From assembly GCF_900109145.1 (NCBI RefSeq), contig NZ_FNYY01000013.1, forward strand, positions 62,001 to 126,000: 64,000 nucleotides of DNA, in the 5' to 3' direction. Position numbers and translations under genes: made by a program. Each line of letters starts with the position of its first letter. Positions within the stretch are counted from its first letter, which is position 1. The notes beneath the pieces are model-generated. The model was not told the DNA's origin and ran no database searches. It saw only the letters and a list, made by a program, of their open reading frames with translations. The stretch is from Marinovum algicola (GTDB lineage Bacteria; Pseudomonadota; Alphaproteobacteria; Rhodobacterales; Rhodobacteraceae). Shown one piece after another: positions 10,527 through 19,217 of the stretch.

Positions 10527-11534
10527 TTACGGTTTCTCGATGCCGAGGTCTTCGGGCATGACCTTGGCTGCTCCCAGATCCTTGAGCGTATAGGCAAAGG
10601 TGCTCTCCAGGGTCGAGAACAGCGCCTGGGCCGCTTCACCATACTGACCGCCGATGTCGTATTTGTTGACCTCGGCCCACGTCGCAACGGTATCCGAGGC
10701 CATTGCCTTTTCAAAGGCCCCGGCCAGCGTCGCCTTGACGTTTTCCGGCGCCGAGTCGTGCACCGCAAAGCCGATCGCCTGTTTCAGCGGCAGCACCTCG
10801 GACAGGCCGGCATAGCTGTCAAAGGCCGAGGGCACGGTCTGGCCGGCGATCTCGACGCTGTCGGGGGTCAGCATTGCCAGGGGCTTGAGCTGGCCGCCCT
10901 CGATCAGCGCGGCCTGTTCCGCCAGCGAGGTCACGACCAACGCCACTTCGCCGGCAATCGCCGCTTCCTGGCCGGGTGCGGAGCCCTTGTATGGCACGAA
11001 TTTGAACCGTGCGCCGGAGCCCTGTTCCAAGGCCAGGAGGTTCAGGTGGTGGATCGACCCGGCGCCGCCGGCGGCGGCCGGGATCGAACCGGGTTCGGCC
11101 ATGGCGGCCTCGATCAGATCGCTCAGGCTGTCGTGCGGGCTGTCGGCCGGCACCGAGATCAGATCGGGCGAGCCGCCGACGATGAAAGGATACCAATAGT
11201 CGAATTTCTTGTCCCAGCCGCCCTGGACGGCCGCGGTGACATTCGATTCCGAGAGGCCGACCAGCGTATAGCCGTCGTCCGGCTGGTTGGCGGCATAAAC
11301 CATACCGTTCGATCCGGCGACGCCGCCGGTCTGGTTGATGACGTTGATGGATACCGGCAGGTGTTTCTCCATCTCGGCCATGATCATCCGGTTGATCGTG
11401 TCGGTGCCGCCGCCGGCGCCCCAGACCACGGCGGTGGTGATGTCGCGATAAGGATAGTCCTGGGCTGCTGCGACGCCGGCAATCCCGCCGGTCAGCGCCA
11501 GCGCCGCCAACGTTCTGGTGATCGAAATCTTCAT
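10527..11534 (-). CDS. Tripartite tricarboxylate transporter periplasmic substrate-binding protein (TctC/BUG family)
   Basis: A 335-residue periplasmic binding protein that captures a carboxylate for the TctBA membrane pair. The start at 11534 follows GGGAGG and opens a signal peptide cleaved after GIAGVAAA. BUG-family features follow: VVWGAGGGTDTINRMIMAEM, INVINQTGGVAGSNGMVYAA, DGYTLVGLSES and a PFIVGGSPDLISV loop. It is the first gene of the tctCBA-ABM-lactonase operon. The 129-bp divergent spacer before it contains an AT-rich tract around ATGCAT at 11587, a plausible operator for the GntR regulator encoded at 13792. That link is inference. Confidence 0.92.
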   Translation of the reverse strand: MKISITRTLAALALTGGIAGVAAAQDYPYRDITTAVVWGAGGGTDTINRMIMAEMEKHLPVSINVINQTGGVAGSNGMVYAANQPDDGYTLVGLSESNVTAAVQGGWDKKFDYWYPFIVGGSPDLISVPADSPHDSLSDLIEAAMAEPGSIPAAAGGAGSIHHLNLLALEQGSGARFKFVPYKGSAPGQEAAIAGEVALVVTSLAEQAALIEGGQLKPLAMLTPDSVEIAGQTVPSAFDSYAGLSEVLPLKQAIGFAVHDSAPENVKATLAGAFEKAMASDTVATWAEVNKYDIGGQYGEAAQALFSTLESTFAYTLKDLGAAKVMPEDLGIEKP

Positions 11535-11663
11535 CCGCCAATTCCTCCCAAAGGTTTTGCGTTGCTTATTGCGTTTTTTTGTGTATGCATTAAAAGGCGC
11601 GCTGTCAACGCCGTTCGCTGAATGCCCGGCGCACCCGCAACCACCGAGAAGGCAAAGCCAGAC

Positions 11664-12764
11664 ATGACCGAAACATATGAGATTGCCGTATTCGAAGGCG
11701 ATGGTATCGGGCCGGAAATCACCACCCCCACAATTGCCCTGCTGAAACAACTGGCCGCTGCCTCGACCGGATATGACCTGAGATTTGTCACTTTGCCCGC
11801 CGGGGCGGGGCATTACGCCCGGACCGGCGAATCCTTGCCCGCCGAGTCACTGCGGGTCGCTGCGGCGGCGGATGCGATCCTGCTCTCGGCCATGGGCCTG
11901 CCGGATGTGCGCTATCCCGACGGCACCGAGATTTCGCCGCAAATCGAGCTGCGCATGGCCTTCGATCTCTTTGCCGGCATCCGTCCGGTGAGCGTGCGGC
12001 AGGGCCAGGCCGGGCCGCTGACCCTGCCCGAGGGGCGCGAGATTGACTTCGTGTTGGTGCGCGAGAGCACCGAGGGGCTGTTCTATTCCATGGGCACTGG
12101 CGTGGTCAGCGAGACCGAGGCGCGCGAGACCCTGCGCATCACCCGCGAGATTTCGGAGAAACTGTTCCGCTTCTCCTTCGATCTGGCCCGAAGCCGCAGG
12201 CAGGCCGGGCGCGGGCCGGGCCGGGTAACCTGCGTCGACAAGGCCAATGTGTTTCGGGCCTTCGCCTTTTTCCGCGGCATCTTTGACGAGATCGCGACGG
12301 AATACCCCGATCTCGCGGCCGAACATGCCTATGTCGACGCCACCGCGCTCTGGATGGTACAAAAGCCCTGGGATTTCGACGTGCTGGTGACGGAAAACAT
12401 GTTTGGCGACATTCTCTCCGATCTCGGTGCCGGGCTGATGGGTGGGCTTGGCCTCGCGCCTTCGGCCGACATCGGGCTGAAACAGGCGGTGTTCCAACCC
12501 TGCCATGGCTCGGCCCCCGATATCGCCGGTCAGGGCGTGGCCAATCCGCATGCGATGATCCTCTCGGCGGCGATGATGCTCGACTGGCTGGGCCTCAAGC
12601 ATGACAACGCCGCGCTGCGCACCGATGGCGTGCGTCTGCGCGAGGCGGTCGAGGCGGTGATCGCAAGCGGCGATTGCCTGACCCGCGATCTCGGCGGGAC
12701 CGCCGGCACCGATGCGGCCGCCGGAGCGGTGCAGCGGGTGCTTCGGACGGCGCGTGCCGCATGA
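11664..12764 (+). CDS. Isocitrate/isopropylmalate dehydrogenase family protein
   Basis: A 366-residue NAD(P)-dependent decarboxylating beta-hydroxyacid dehydrogenase. Signatures: VFEGDGIGPEITTPTIALL at the N-terminus, RESTEGLFYSMG near residue 133, DKANVFRAFAFFRG (catalytic Lys region), DVLVTENMFGDILSDLGAGL with the metal aspartates, and FQPCHGSAPDIAGQGVANP. The sequence sits closer to the tartrate/homoisocitrate-type members than to LeuB, but substrate preference cannot be read. The start at 11664 is preferred because GAGAAGG precedes it; an ATG 14 codons upstream has no ribosome site. It is divergent from tctC and overlaps the next gene by four bases. Confidence 0.88.
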   Translation: MTETYEIAVFEGDGIGPEITTPTIALLKQLAAASTGYDLRFVTLPAGAGHYARTGESLPAESLRVAAAADAILLSAMGLPDVRYPDGTEISPQIELRMAFDLFAGIRPVSVRQGQAGPLTLPEGREIDFVLVRESTEGLFYSMGTGVVSETEARETLRITREISEKLFRFSFDLARSRRQAGRGPGRVTCVDKANVFRAFAFFRGIFDEIATEYPDLAAEHAYVDATALWMVQKPWDFDVLVTENMFGDILSDLGAGLMGGLGLAPSADIGLKQAVFQPCHGSAPDIAGQGVANPHAMILSAAMMLDWLGLKHDNAALRTDGVRLREAVEAVIASGDCLTRDLGGTAGTDAAAGAVQRVLRTARAA

Positions 12765-13795
12765 GCGCTGCGCCGTTGCGGGTGGCCTGCGTCGGGGCAG
12801 GCTATTTCAGCCAGTTCCATTATGGCAGCTGGGCGCGCATGCCGCGCGCCCGCGCTGTCGCCGCCTGCGATCGCGATCTCGCCAGAGCCCGCGCCACCGG
12901 ATTGCCGGCGTTTGACGATCCGGCGCGGATGCTGGCCGAGGCAAAGCCCGACCTGCTCGACATCATCCTGCCGCCCGAAGCCCATGCGGCGACGATCCGG
13001 ATGGCGCTTGCGGCGGGGGTGACACGGATGATCTGTCAGAAGCCGTTCTGCGCCAGTCTCGACGAGGCCCGGGCCATCACCGCCGAGGCCGAGGCCCGGG
13101 GCGCCGTGATCGTGGTGCATGAGAATTTCCGTTTCCAGCCCTGGTATCGGGCTGTGAAAACGGCGCTGGCCCGGGATGCGGTGGGCACCTTGCAACAGGT
13201 CACCTTTCGCCTGCGTCCCGGCGACGGGCAGGGGCCGCGGGCCTATCTCGACCGACAGCCCTATTTTCAGCGGATGGAACGCTTTCTGATCCATGAAACT
13301 GCCGTTCATTGGGTTGACACCTTTCGCTGGCTGCTCGGCGACCCCTCGCATGTCTACGCCGATCTGCGCCGCCTCAACCCGGCAATCCGCGGCGAGGATG
13401 CGGGTTTTGTGCTGTTCGATCATCCTGGCGGGGTTCGGGCGCTGTTTGACGGCAACCGCCATCTCGACCATGCCGCCGACAACCTGCGCCGCACCATGGG
13501 CGAGGCGTTGTTCGAGGGCACCGAAGGGGTGCTGGACCTCCGGGGTGACGGCGCGGTGCATCTGCGCCGCCACGGCGACACCGGGCAGGAGGTGCTTTTG
13601 CCGCCCGACCGATGGGACGGCTTCGGCGGCGATTGCGTACATAGCTTGCAGAGCCACGTGATTTCAGGTCTTTTGGATGGCGGGGCGTTGGAAAACACAG
13701 CGCGCGACTATCTGACGGTGATCGAGATCGAACAGGCCATCTATGCCTCAGCCGCCGCGGGGCAAAAAATTCAGCTTGGCGGAGCAACGACGTGA
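12761..13795 (+). CDS. Gfo/Idh/MocA family NAD(P)-dependent oxidoreductase
   Basis: A 344-residue dehydrogenase with the N-terminal Rossmann fold (VACVGAGYFSQFHYGSW) and the conserved ICQKPFCASLDEA segment, equivalent to the EKP motif carrying the catalytic Lys. A C-terminal substrate domain contains HETAVHWVDTFRWLLGDPSH, the family's HxxD/H motif. The start at 12761 overlaps the previous stop (ATGA). The family oxidises sugars, inositols and related polyols. Here it is co-operonic with an isopropylmalate-type dehydrogenase and a GntR regulator, opposite a carboxylate transporter, so a hydroxy-acid or sugar-acid substrate is likely. Confidence 0.88.
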   Translation: MSAAPLRVACVGAGYFSQFHYGSWARMPRARAVAACDRDLARARATGLPAFDDPARMLAEAKPDLLDIILPPEAHAATIRMALAAGVTRMICQKPFCASLDEARAITAEAEARGAVIVVHENFRFQPWYRAVKTALARDAVGTLQQVTFRLRPGDGQGPRAYLDRQPYFQRMERFLIHETAVHWVDTFRWLLGDPSHVYADLRRLNPAIRGEDAGFVLFDHPGGVRALFDGNRHLDHAADNLRRTMGEALFEGTEGVLDLRGDGAVHLRRHGDTGQEVLLPPDRWDGFGGDCVHSLQSHVISGLLDGGALENTARDYLTVIEIEQAIYASAAAGQKIQLGGATT

Positions 13796-14469
13796 CAAGC
13801 AAGACTGCGAAGCCCGTCTCCAACGCTCAACGTGCGGTGCAGCAACTGCGCGAAATGGTTTTCTCGGGCGAGTTGCCGGCCGGCTCCGATCATCTGGAAA
13901 CCGAACTGGCCGAACGGCTGGGCATGTCGCGCACGCCGGTGCGCGAGGCGGCGCTCCTGCTCGAAAGTCAGGGGCTGGTGGAGATGCGGCCGCGCAAGGG
14001 CGTGCGCATTCTGCCGGTTTCGGCCACGGACATGCGCGAGATCTACGATGTGTTGACCGAGCTCGAAAGCCTGGCTGCCGAGCGGGCCGCCGAAGCCGGC
14101 TATTCGGAGCCACAGCTCACGGAACTGGCTGCGGCGATTGACGATATGGACGGGGCCATCGCGGATGAGGATCTCGAGGCCTGGGCGGAGGCGGATGAGA
14201 GGTTTCACGTTGAGCTGGTGCGTTTGGGTGGCAATTCGCGGGTCCAGATGATTGTTGCGATGATGGGCGATCAGGTCCGGCGGGCCAAGGCGTCGACGCT
14301 GTTTGTCCGCCCGCTGCCGGTGCAGTCGAACGAAGATCATCGCCAGGTCTATGCCGCCATCCTTGCCGGCGATCCCGCCAAGGCCCGCCGCGTCCACCGC
14401 GACCACCGCCGCCATGCGCGGGACGTGCTGACCGAACTGCTCGACCGCATGCGGCTTCGGACCCTGTGA
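13792..14469 (+). CDS. GntR-family transcriptional regulator (FCD domain)
   Basis: A 225-residue FadR-subfamily regulator. The winged-helix part contains LETELAERLGMSRTPVREAALLLESQGLV (residues about 36-64). The FCD ligand domain carries the metal-binding pattern DERFHVELVRLGGNSR and NEDHRQVYAAILAGDPAKA. The GTG start overlaps the oxidoreductase stop (GTGA), and a hairpin follows the gene. As the last gene of the divergent operon it probably controls both itself and tctCBA, sensing a carboxylate effector. Confidence 0.93.
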   Translation: MTSKTAKPVSNAQRAVQQLREMVFSGELPAGSDHLETELAERLGMSRTPVREAALLLESQGLVEMRPRKGVRILPVSATDMREIYDVLTELESLAAERAAEAGYSEPQLTELAAAIDDMDGAIADEDLEAWAEADERFHVELVRLGGNSRVQMIVAMMGDQVRRAKASTLFVRPLPVQSNEDHRQVYAAILAGDPAKARRVHRDHRRHARDVLTELLDRMRLRTL

Positions 14470-14479
14470 CCCGGCGCGC

Positions 14480-14500
14480 CAGGCATCGCCGCGATGCCTG
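14480..14500 (+). terminator. Terminator hairpin after the GntR gene
   Basis: Arms CAGGCATCG (14480-14488) and CGATGCCTG (14492-14500) pair perfectly over nine bases around a three-base loop, eleven bases after the GntR stop. Confidence 0.6.
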
Positions 14501-14573
14501 ATCCGGCTACTGGTTAGTTCCATCCCCTCAACGCACCAGCGTGAAATTCGGTGTGTCCGCGCCGGGCGGGAGC

Positions 14574-14618
14574 AAAAAGATAGACGCCTATCAAAAAATG
14601 ATTGACGTCTATCTTTTT
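14574..14618. promoter_or_regulatory. Paired LacI-type operator upstream of the sugar operon
   Basis: Two 14-bp imperfect palindromes, GATAGACGCCTATC (14579-14592) and GATTGACGTCTATC (14600-14613), match at 12 of 14 positions. Each has CG at its exact centre, as LacI/GalR-family operators usually do. Their centres are 21 bp apart, two helical turns, so two dimers would bind the same DNA face. The block is also a perfect 13-bp inverted repeat (AAAAAGATAGACG with its complement) and lies about 30 bp before the LacI start, which suggests autoregulation of the operon. Confidence 0.65.
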
Positions 14619-14647
14619 CACTGCTCTGTTGCCCGAGGGAGGAATCG

Positions 14648-15718
14648 ATGGACAGGCAGACGCCAACCTTGAGCGATGTGGCGCGCCGGGCTGGGGTGAG
14701 CTATGCCACCGCGGACCGCGTGATCAACAATCGTGGTGGCGTGGCCGAAAAATCGGTGCGCCGGGTGCGGGCCGCCATCGAAGATCTGGGCTATGTGCGC
14801 AATGTCGCCGCCGCCAACCTGGCGCAGAAGCGGACCTATCGCTTTGCCTTTGTCATTCCCGAAGGGCCGAACAGTTTCTTTCGGCGGTTGCGCAACATCC
14901 TGGAAACGGCCCGGCCCGAGATGCTGGTGTCGCGGGTCGCGCTGATGGTGGAAAGCGTCGCGGCCTTTGATGCGGCGGCGCTTGTCGGCTGTCTCGAACG
15001 GCTGGCCGAAGACAAGGTGGACGGCGTCGCGCTGGTGGGCACCGATGATGCCCGGGTCTGTGCCGCCATCGATGCGCTGCGGGCGCAGGGAATGGCGGTG
15101 CTGACGCTGGTGGCCGATGTCCAGGGCGCCCGGCCGGATGGCTATGTCGGGATCGACAACACGATTGCCGGGCGCACCGCCGGGCGGTTGCTGCTGCTGG
15201 CGCATGGCGACCGGGGCGGGCGGGTGCTGCCGATTGTCGGGGTCGCCACGGCGCATGACCACGCCGAGCGGCTGGCCGGCATGCAGGACACCCTGGCCGA
15301 AGCTGGCGGGCGGGTGACCTCGGCGCCGCTGATCGAAGGCCGCGACCGGCATGACATTGTCGAGGCCGAATTGCACCGGCGGCTGGCCGAAGACCCCGAG
15401 ATCACCGCGATCTACAGCGCCGGCGCGGGCAATGCCGGGCTGGTGCGAGTGCTGGCGCGGCGCGCCGAAGGCCGGCCGATCGTGGTTCTGCATGAGTTGG
15501 TGGCGCATTCGCGCCAGGCGCTCGAGACCGGTCTGGTGGACGTGGTGATCGATCAACGGCCCGAAGATGAAATTCAGACCGCGCTCGAATGTTTGCGCGC
15601 GATGGCCGACCGGCGCGATCTGGCTGCGCCGGCGCCGATCGTGCCGGCGATCTACCTGCGTGAAAACCTGCCCCCAGCGGCAGAGGCATCCCAATTTGGA
15701 GACCCCGTTCATGAGTGA
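14648..15718 (+). CDS. LacI-family transcriptional regulator of the sugar operon
   Basis: A 356-residue LacI/GalR repressor. The helix-turn-helix and hinge read [20 protein letters not shown] (residues about 7-26) and [20 protein letters not shown]. The rest is a periplasmic-binding-protein-like effector domain: [52 protein letters not shown] and [19 protein letters not shown]. The start is supported by GAGGGAGGAA. It overlaps xylA by eight bases and is preceded by twin CG-centred palindromes, so it probably represses its own operon until a sugar binds. Confidence 0.93.
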   Translation: MDRQTPTLSDVARRAGVSYATADRVINNRGGVAEKSVRRVRAAIEDLGYVRNVAAANLAQKRTYRFAFVIPEGPNSFFRRLRNILETARPEMLVSRVALMVESVAAFDAAALVGCLERLAEDKVDGVALVGTDDARVCAAIDALRAQGMAVLTLVADVQGARPDGYVGIDNTIAGRTAGRLLLLAHGDRGGRVLPIVGVATAHDHAERLAGMQDTLAEAGGRVTSAPLIEGRDRHDIVEAELHRRLAEDPEITAIYSAGAGNAGLVRVLARRAEGRPIVVLHELVAHSRQALETGLVDVVIDQRPEDEIQTALECLRAMADRRDLAAPAPIVPAIYLRENLPPAAEASQFGDPVHE

Positions 15719-17006
15719 TTTCTTTGGCGATCTTGCGCCGGTGCGTTTCGACCCCGAGGCCGAGGGGCTGGCCTTTCGCCACTATGATCCTGACGAGACG
15801 GTCATGGGCAAGCGGTTGGAGGATCACCTGCGGTTTGCCGTCGCCTATTGGCACAGCTTTGCCTGGCCCGGTGGCGATCCCTTTGGCGGCCAGACCTTTG
15901 ACCGGCCCTGGTTCGGCGACGAAATGGCTGCGGCGCGGCTCAAGGCGGATGTGGCCTTCGAACTCTTCGACCTGCTCGGGGTGCCGTATTTCTGCTGGCA
16001 TGATGCCGATATCCGGCCCGAGGGCGCGAGTTTTGCCGAAAGCCGGTCGAATTTCGATGCCATCATCGATCTGTTCGAAGAAAAGATGGAGCACGCGAAG
16101 GTCAAGCTGCTCTGGGGCACGGCAAACCTGTTTTCGCATCGCCGTTTCATGTCCGGCGCGGCGACCAACCCCGATCCGGATGTCTATGCCTGGTCGGCGG
16201 CGACGGTAAAGACCTGTCTCGATGCGACCCACAGGCTCAAGGGGCAGAACTATGTGCTCTGGGGCGGGCGCGAGGGCTATGAAACACTGCTCAACACCGA
16301 TCTCGGTCAGGAGATGGAACGGATGGGCCGCTTCCTGAGCATGGTGGTGGACTACAAGCACAAGATCGGGTTCGAGGGGCAAATCCTGATCGAACCCAAA
16401 CCGCAGGAGCCGACCAAACATCAGTATGACTACGATGTGGCGACGGTGTACGGTTTCTTGCAGCGCTTCGGGCTCGAGAAGGACGTGAAGGTCAATATCG
16501 AGCAGGGGCATGCGATCCTGGCCGGGCATTCGTTCGAACACGAATTGGCGCTGGCGCGCGAGTTGGGCATCCTCGGCTCGATCGACATGAACCGCAACGA
16601 TTACCAGTCGGGCTGGGACACCGACCAGTTTCCCAACAATGTGCCCGAGGTGGCACTGGCCTATTACGAGATCCTCAAGGCCGGCGGGCTGGGCCGGGGC
16701 GGCACCAATTTCGACGCCAAGCTGCGGCGGCAGTCGCTCGATCCGGTGGATCTGGTGGCGGCGCATGTCGGGGCGATGGATGTCTGTGCCCGCGGGCTCA
16801 AGGCAGCGGCGCGGATGCTGGAGGATGACGCCCTGGAGACGCCCCGGCGGGCGCGCTACGCCGGCTGGGAGAGCGCGGCGGCCCAGGCCATGCTGGGGGC
16901 CGATCTGGCCACGGTAGCGGCCCCGGTCGAGGCCGGAGAGATCACGCCCGAGCCGATTTCCGGGCGGCAGGAGATACTCGAGAACATCGTCAATCGCTAC
17001 GTTTGA
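15711..17006 (+). CDS. xylA: Xylose isomerase
   Basis: A 431-residue class II xylose isomerase converting D-xylose to D-xylulose with divalent metal. Family landmarks: [16 protein letters not shown] near residue 46, catalytic histidine in YFCWHDADI (His97), [17 protein letters not shown] near 178, metal ligands in [17 protein letters not shown] and [17 protein letters not shown], and the second site in [20 protein letters not shown]. The start at 15711 ([13 protein letters not shown]) matches family N-termini and overlaps the LacI stop. No xylulokinase is visible in the window, so either the kinase is elsewhere or the operon serves a related pentose. Confidence 0.96.
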   Translation: MSDFFGDLAPVRFDPEAEGLAFRHYDPDETVMGKRLEDHLRFAVAYWHSFAWPGGDPFGGQTFDRPWFGDEMAAARLKADVAFELFDLLGVPYFCWHDADIRPEGASFAESRSNFDAIIDLFEEKMEHAKVKLLWGTANLFSHRRFMSGAATNPDPDVYAWSAATVKTCLDATHRLKGQNYVLWGGREGYETLLNTDLGQEMERMGRFLSMVVDYKHKIGFEGQILIEPKPQEPTKHQYDYDVATVYGFLQRFGLEKDVKVNIEQGHAILAGHSFEHELALARELGILGSIDMNRNDYQSGWDTDQFPNNVPEVALAYYEILKAGGLGRGGTNFDAKLRRQSLDPVDLVAAHVGAMDVCARGLKAAARMLEDDALETPRRARYAGWESAAAQAMLGADLATVAAPVEAGEITPEPISGRQEILENIVNRYV

Positions 17007-17022
17007 CAGGGAGGTATTTGCA

Positions 17023-18075
17023 ATGAAGACGATCAAGGGGCCCGGCCTGTTCCTGGCGCAATTCGCCGGCGACGCGGCGCCGTTCAATTCCTGGGACGGC
17101 ATCACAAAATGGGCGGCGGACTGCGGTTACAAGGGGGTGCAGGTGCCGGTCTGGGACGCGCGGCTGGTCGATCTCGACAAGCTGGCGACGTCGAAGGACT
17201 ATTGCGACGAATGGGTCGGCCAGGCGCGCGCCAATGGCGTCGAGGTGACGGATTTGTCGACCCATATCATCGGCCAGCTTGTGGCGGTGCACCCCGCCTA
17301 TGACGCCTGGGTCGATGGCTTTGCCGCGCCCGAGGTGCAGGGCAAGCCCAAGGAACGCACCGACTGGGCCATTGAACAGGTGAAAAAGGCGCTGACCGCG
17401 TCCAGGAACCTGGGCATCGGGCAGCATGTGACTTTTTCCGGCGGGCTGTGCTGGCCGTTTGTCTATCCCTTTCCCCAGCGCCCCGAAGGCATGGTCGAGA
17501 CGGCGTTTGACGAGTTGGCCCGGCGCTGGCGGCCGATCCTCGACCATGCCGACGACTGCGGCGTAGACGTCTGCTACGAAATTCACCCGATGGAGGATCT
17601 GCACGACGGCGACACCTTCGAGATGTTCCTCGAAAGGCTGGACGGGCATGCGCGCTGCAACATGCTCTACGATCCCAGCCACTATGTTCTGCAATGCCTT
17701 GATTACCTTGATAATATCGACATCTACGCCGATCGCATCAAGATGTTTCACGTCAAGGATGCCGAGTTCAACCCGACCGGGCGCAAGGGCGTCTACGGCG
17801 GGTTCCAGCCCTGGGAAAAGCGGGCCGGGCGGTTCCGCAGCCTGGGTGACGGGCAGGTTGATTTCGGGGCGATCTTTTCCAAGATGGCGGCACATGATTT
17901 CGACGGCTGGGCCGTGGTCGAATGGGAATGCTGCCTGAAACATCCCGAAGACGGCGCGCGCGAGGGCGCGGCCTTCGTCAAGGATCACATCATCCGGGTC
18001 ACGCCGCATGCCTTTGACGATTTCGCCGGCGGCGCCGACGAGGACATGAACCGCAAGCTATTGGGGATCGACTGA
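17023..18075 (+). CDS. Sugar phosphate isomerase/epimerase, xylose-isomerase-like TIM barrel
   Basis: A 350-residue AP_endonuc_2/IolE-like TIM-barrel protein. Metal-binding positions are visible in CYEIHPMEDLHDGDTF (Glu and His), NMLYDPSHYVLQ, KMFHVKDAEF and AVVEWECCLKHPEDGAREG. GGAGG precedes the start, and the TGATG overlap with the next gene indicates coupling. Members isomerise or dehydrate sugars and inositol derivatives. Together with the downstream Gfo/Idh enzyme it probably forms an oxidation-isomerisation pair for an imported sugar other than plain xylose. Confidence 0.9.
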   Translation: MKTIKGPGLFLAQFAGDAAPFNSWDGITKWAADCGYKGVQVPVWDARLVDLDKLATSKDYCDEWVGQARANGVEVTDLSTHIIGQLVAVHPAYDAWVDGFAAPEVQGKPKERTDWAIEQVKKALTASRNLGIGQHVTFSGGLCWPFVYPFPQRPEGMVETAFDELARRWRPILDHADDCGVDVCYEIHPMEDLHDGDTFEMFLERLDGHARCNMLYDPSHYVLQCLDYLDNIDIYADRIKMFHVKDAEFNPTGRKGVYGGFQPWEKRAGRFRSLGDGQVDFGAIFSKMAAHDFDGWAVVEWECCLKHPEDGAREGAAFVKDHIIRVTPHAFDDFAGGADEDMNRKLLGID

Positions 18076-19217
18076 TGGACCGTATCAGACTGGGCATGGT
18101 GGGCGGCGGCACGGACGCCTTTATCGGCGCGGTGCACCGCATCGCCAGCCGCATTGACGACCGCTTCGAACTGGTGGCCGGCGCCTTGAGTTCAACCCCC
18201 GAGAAGGCGCGCACCAGCGGCGCGGCGCTGGGGCTGGCGGAAGATCGCTCTTATGGCACCTTCGAGGAGATGGCCGAACGCGAGGCCGGCCGCGACGACG
18301 GGATCGAGGCGGTCAGCATCGTCACACCGAACCATGTGCATGCCGCCGCCGCCCGGGCGTTTCTCGAGCGTGGCATCCATGTGATCTGCGACAAGCCGCT
18401 GACCGCGACGCAAGAGGATGCCGAGGCGCTGCGCCATGCAGTGGCCGACAGCAAGGCGGTGTTCGTGCTGACGCATAATTACACCGGCTATCCGCTGGTG
18501 CGTCAGGCGCGCGAGATGGTGGCACAGGGCGATCTGGGCGAGATCCGCGTCGTGCAGGCGGAATATCCGCAGGACTGGATGACCGATGCGGTCGAAGCCG
18601 CCGGCGTCAAACAGGCGGAATGGCGCACCGATCCGGCGCGTTCGGGCGCTGGCGGGTCGATCGGCGACATCGGCACCCATGCCTACAACCTCGCCTGTTT
18701 CGTGACCGGGCTGAAGGGGGCGGAGCTGGCGGCCGACCTGCACAGCTTCGGGACCGGGCGCAAGCTTGACGACAACGCCCATGTGATGCTGCGCTTCGAT
18801 GGCGGTGCGCGGGGGATGTTGTGGTGTTCGCAGGTGGCGCCGGGCTGCGAAAACGCGCTGCGGCTCAGGGTCTTTGGCACCAAAGGCGGGCTGGAATGGG
18901 CGCAGGAAAACCCCAACGAGCTCTGGTTCACGCCGCATGGAGAGGCCACGCGGCGGATCACGCGGATGGGGGCCGGCGCATCGGACGCCGCCAATGCGGT
19001 AAGCCGTGTGCCGCCGGGCCACCCCGAAGGCTATCTGGAAGGCTTCGCCAATATCTACGGCGGCGCCGCCGATGCGATCCGTGCGGTCCAGAGCGGTGCC
19101 GACCGTGACGCGGCGCTTGGGCTGCTGCCGGGGATCGGCGCCGGGCTGGACGGCATGGCCTTCATCGGCGCCTGCGTGCGGTCGTCGCAGGACAATACCG
19201 CCTGGGTGACGCTGTGA
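18075..19217 (+). CDS. Gfo/Idh/MocA family oxidoreductase
   Basis: A 380-residue NAD(P)-dependent sugar dehydrogenase. The Rossmann fingerprint is LGMVGGGTDAFIGAVHR; the catalytic EKP equivalent is HVICDKPLTATQEDA; the substrate-domain histidine motif is GGSIGDIGTHAYNLACF. The start overlaps the TIM-barrel stop (TGATG) and the end overlaps the ABC ATPase start (GTGA). The N-terminus and the WRTDPARSGAGGSIGDIGTHA segment are typical of members paired with IolE-like isomerases and sugar ABC transporters. The exact substrate is unknown. Confidence 0.91.
   Translation: MDRIRLGMVGGGTDAFIGAVHRIASRIDDRFELVAGALSSTPEKARTSGAALGLAEDRSYGTFEEMAEREAGRDDGIEAVSIVTPNHVHAAAARAFLERGIHVICDKPLTATQEDAEALRHAVADSKAVFVLTHNYTGYPLVRQAREMVAQGDLGEIRVVQAEYPQDWMTDAVEAAGVKQAEWRTDPARSGAGGSIGDIGTHAYNLACFVTGLKGAELAADLHSFGTGRKLDDNAHVMLRFDGGARGMLWCSQVAPGCENALRLRVFGTKGGLEWAQENPNELWFTPHGEATRRITRMGAGASDAANAVSRVPPGHPEGYLEGFANIYGGAADAIRAVQSGADRDAALGLLPGIGAGLDGMAFIGACVRSSQDNTAWVTL

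Noticed and set aside
15402-17105. A long minus-strand frame opposite the LacI gene and xylA
   Set aside because: Shadow of xylose isomerase and the LacI gene; no ribosome site and no family-like residues.
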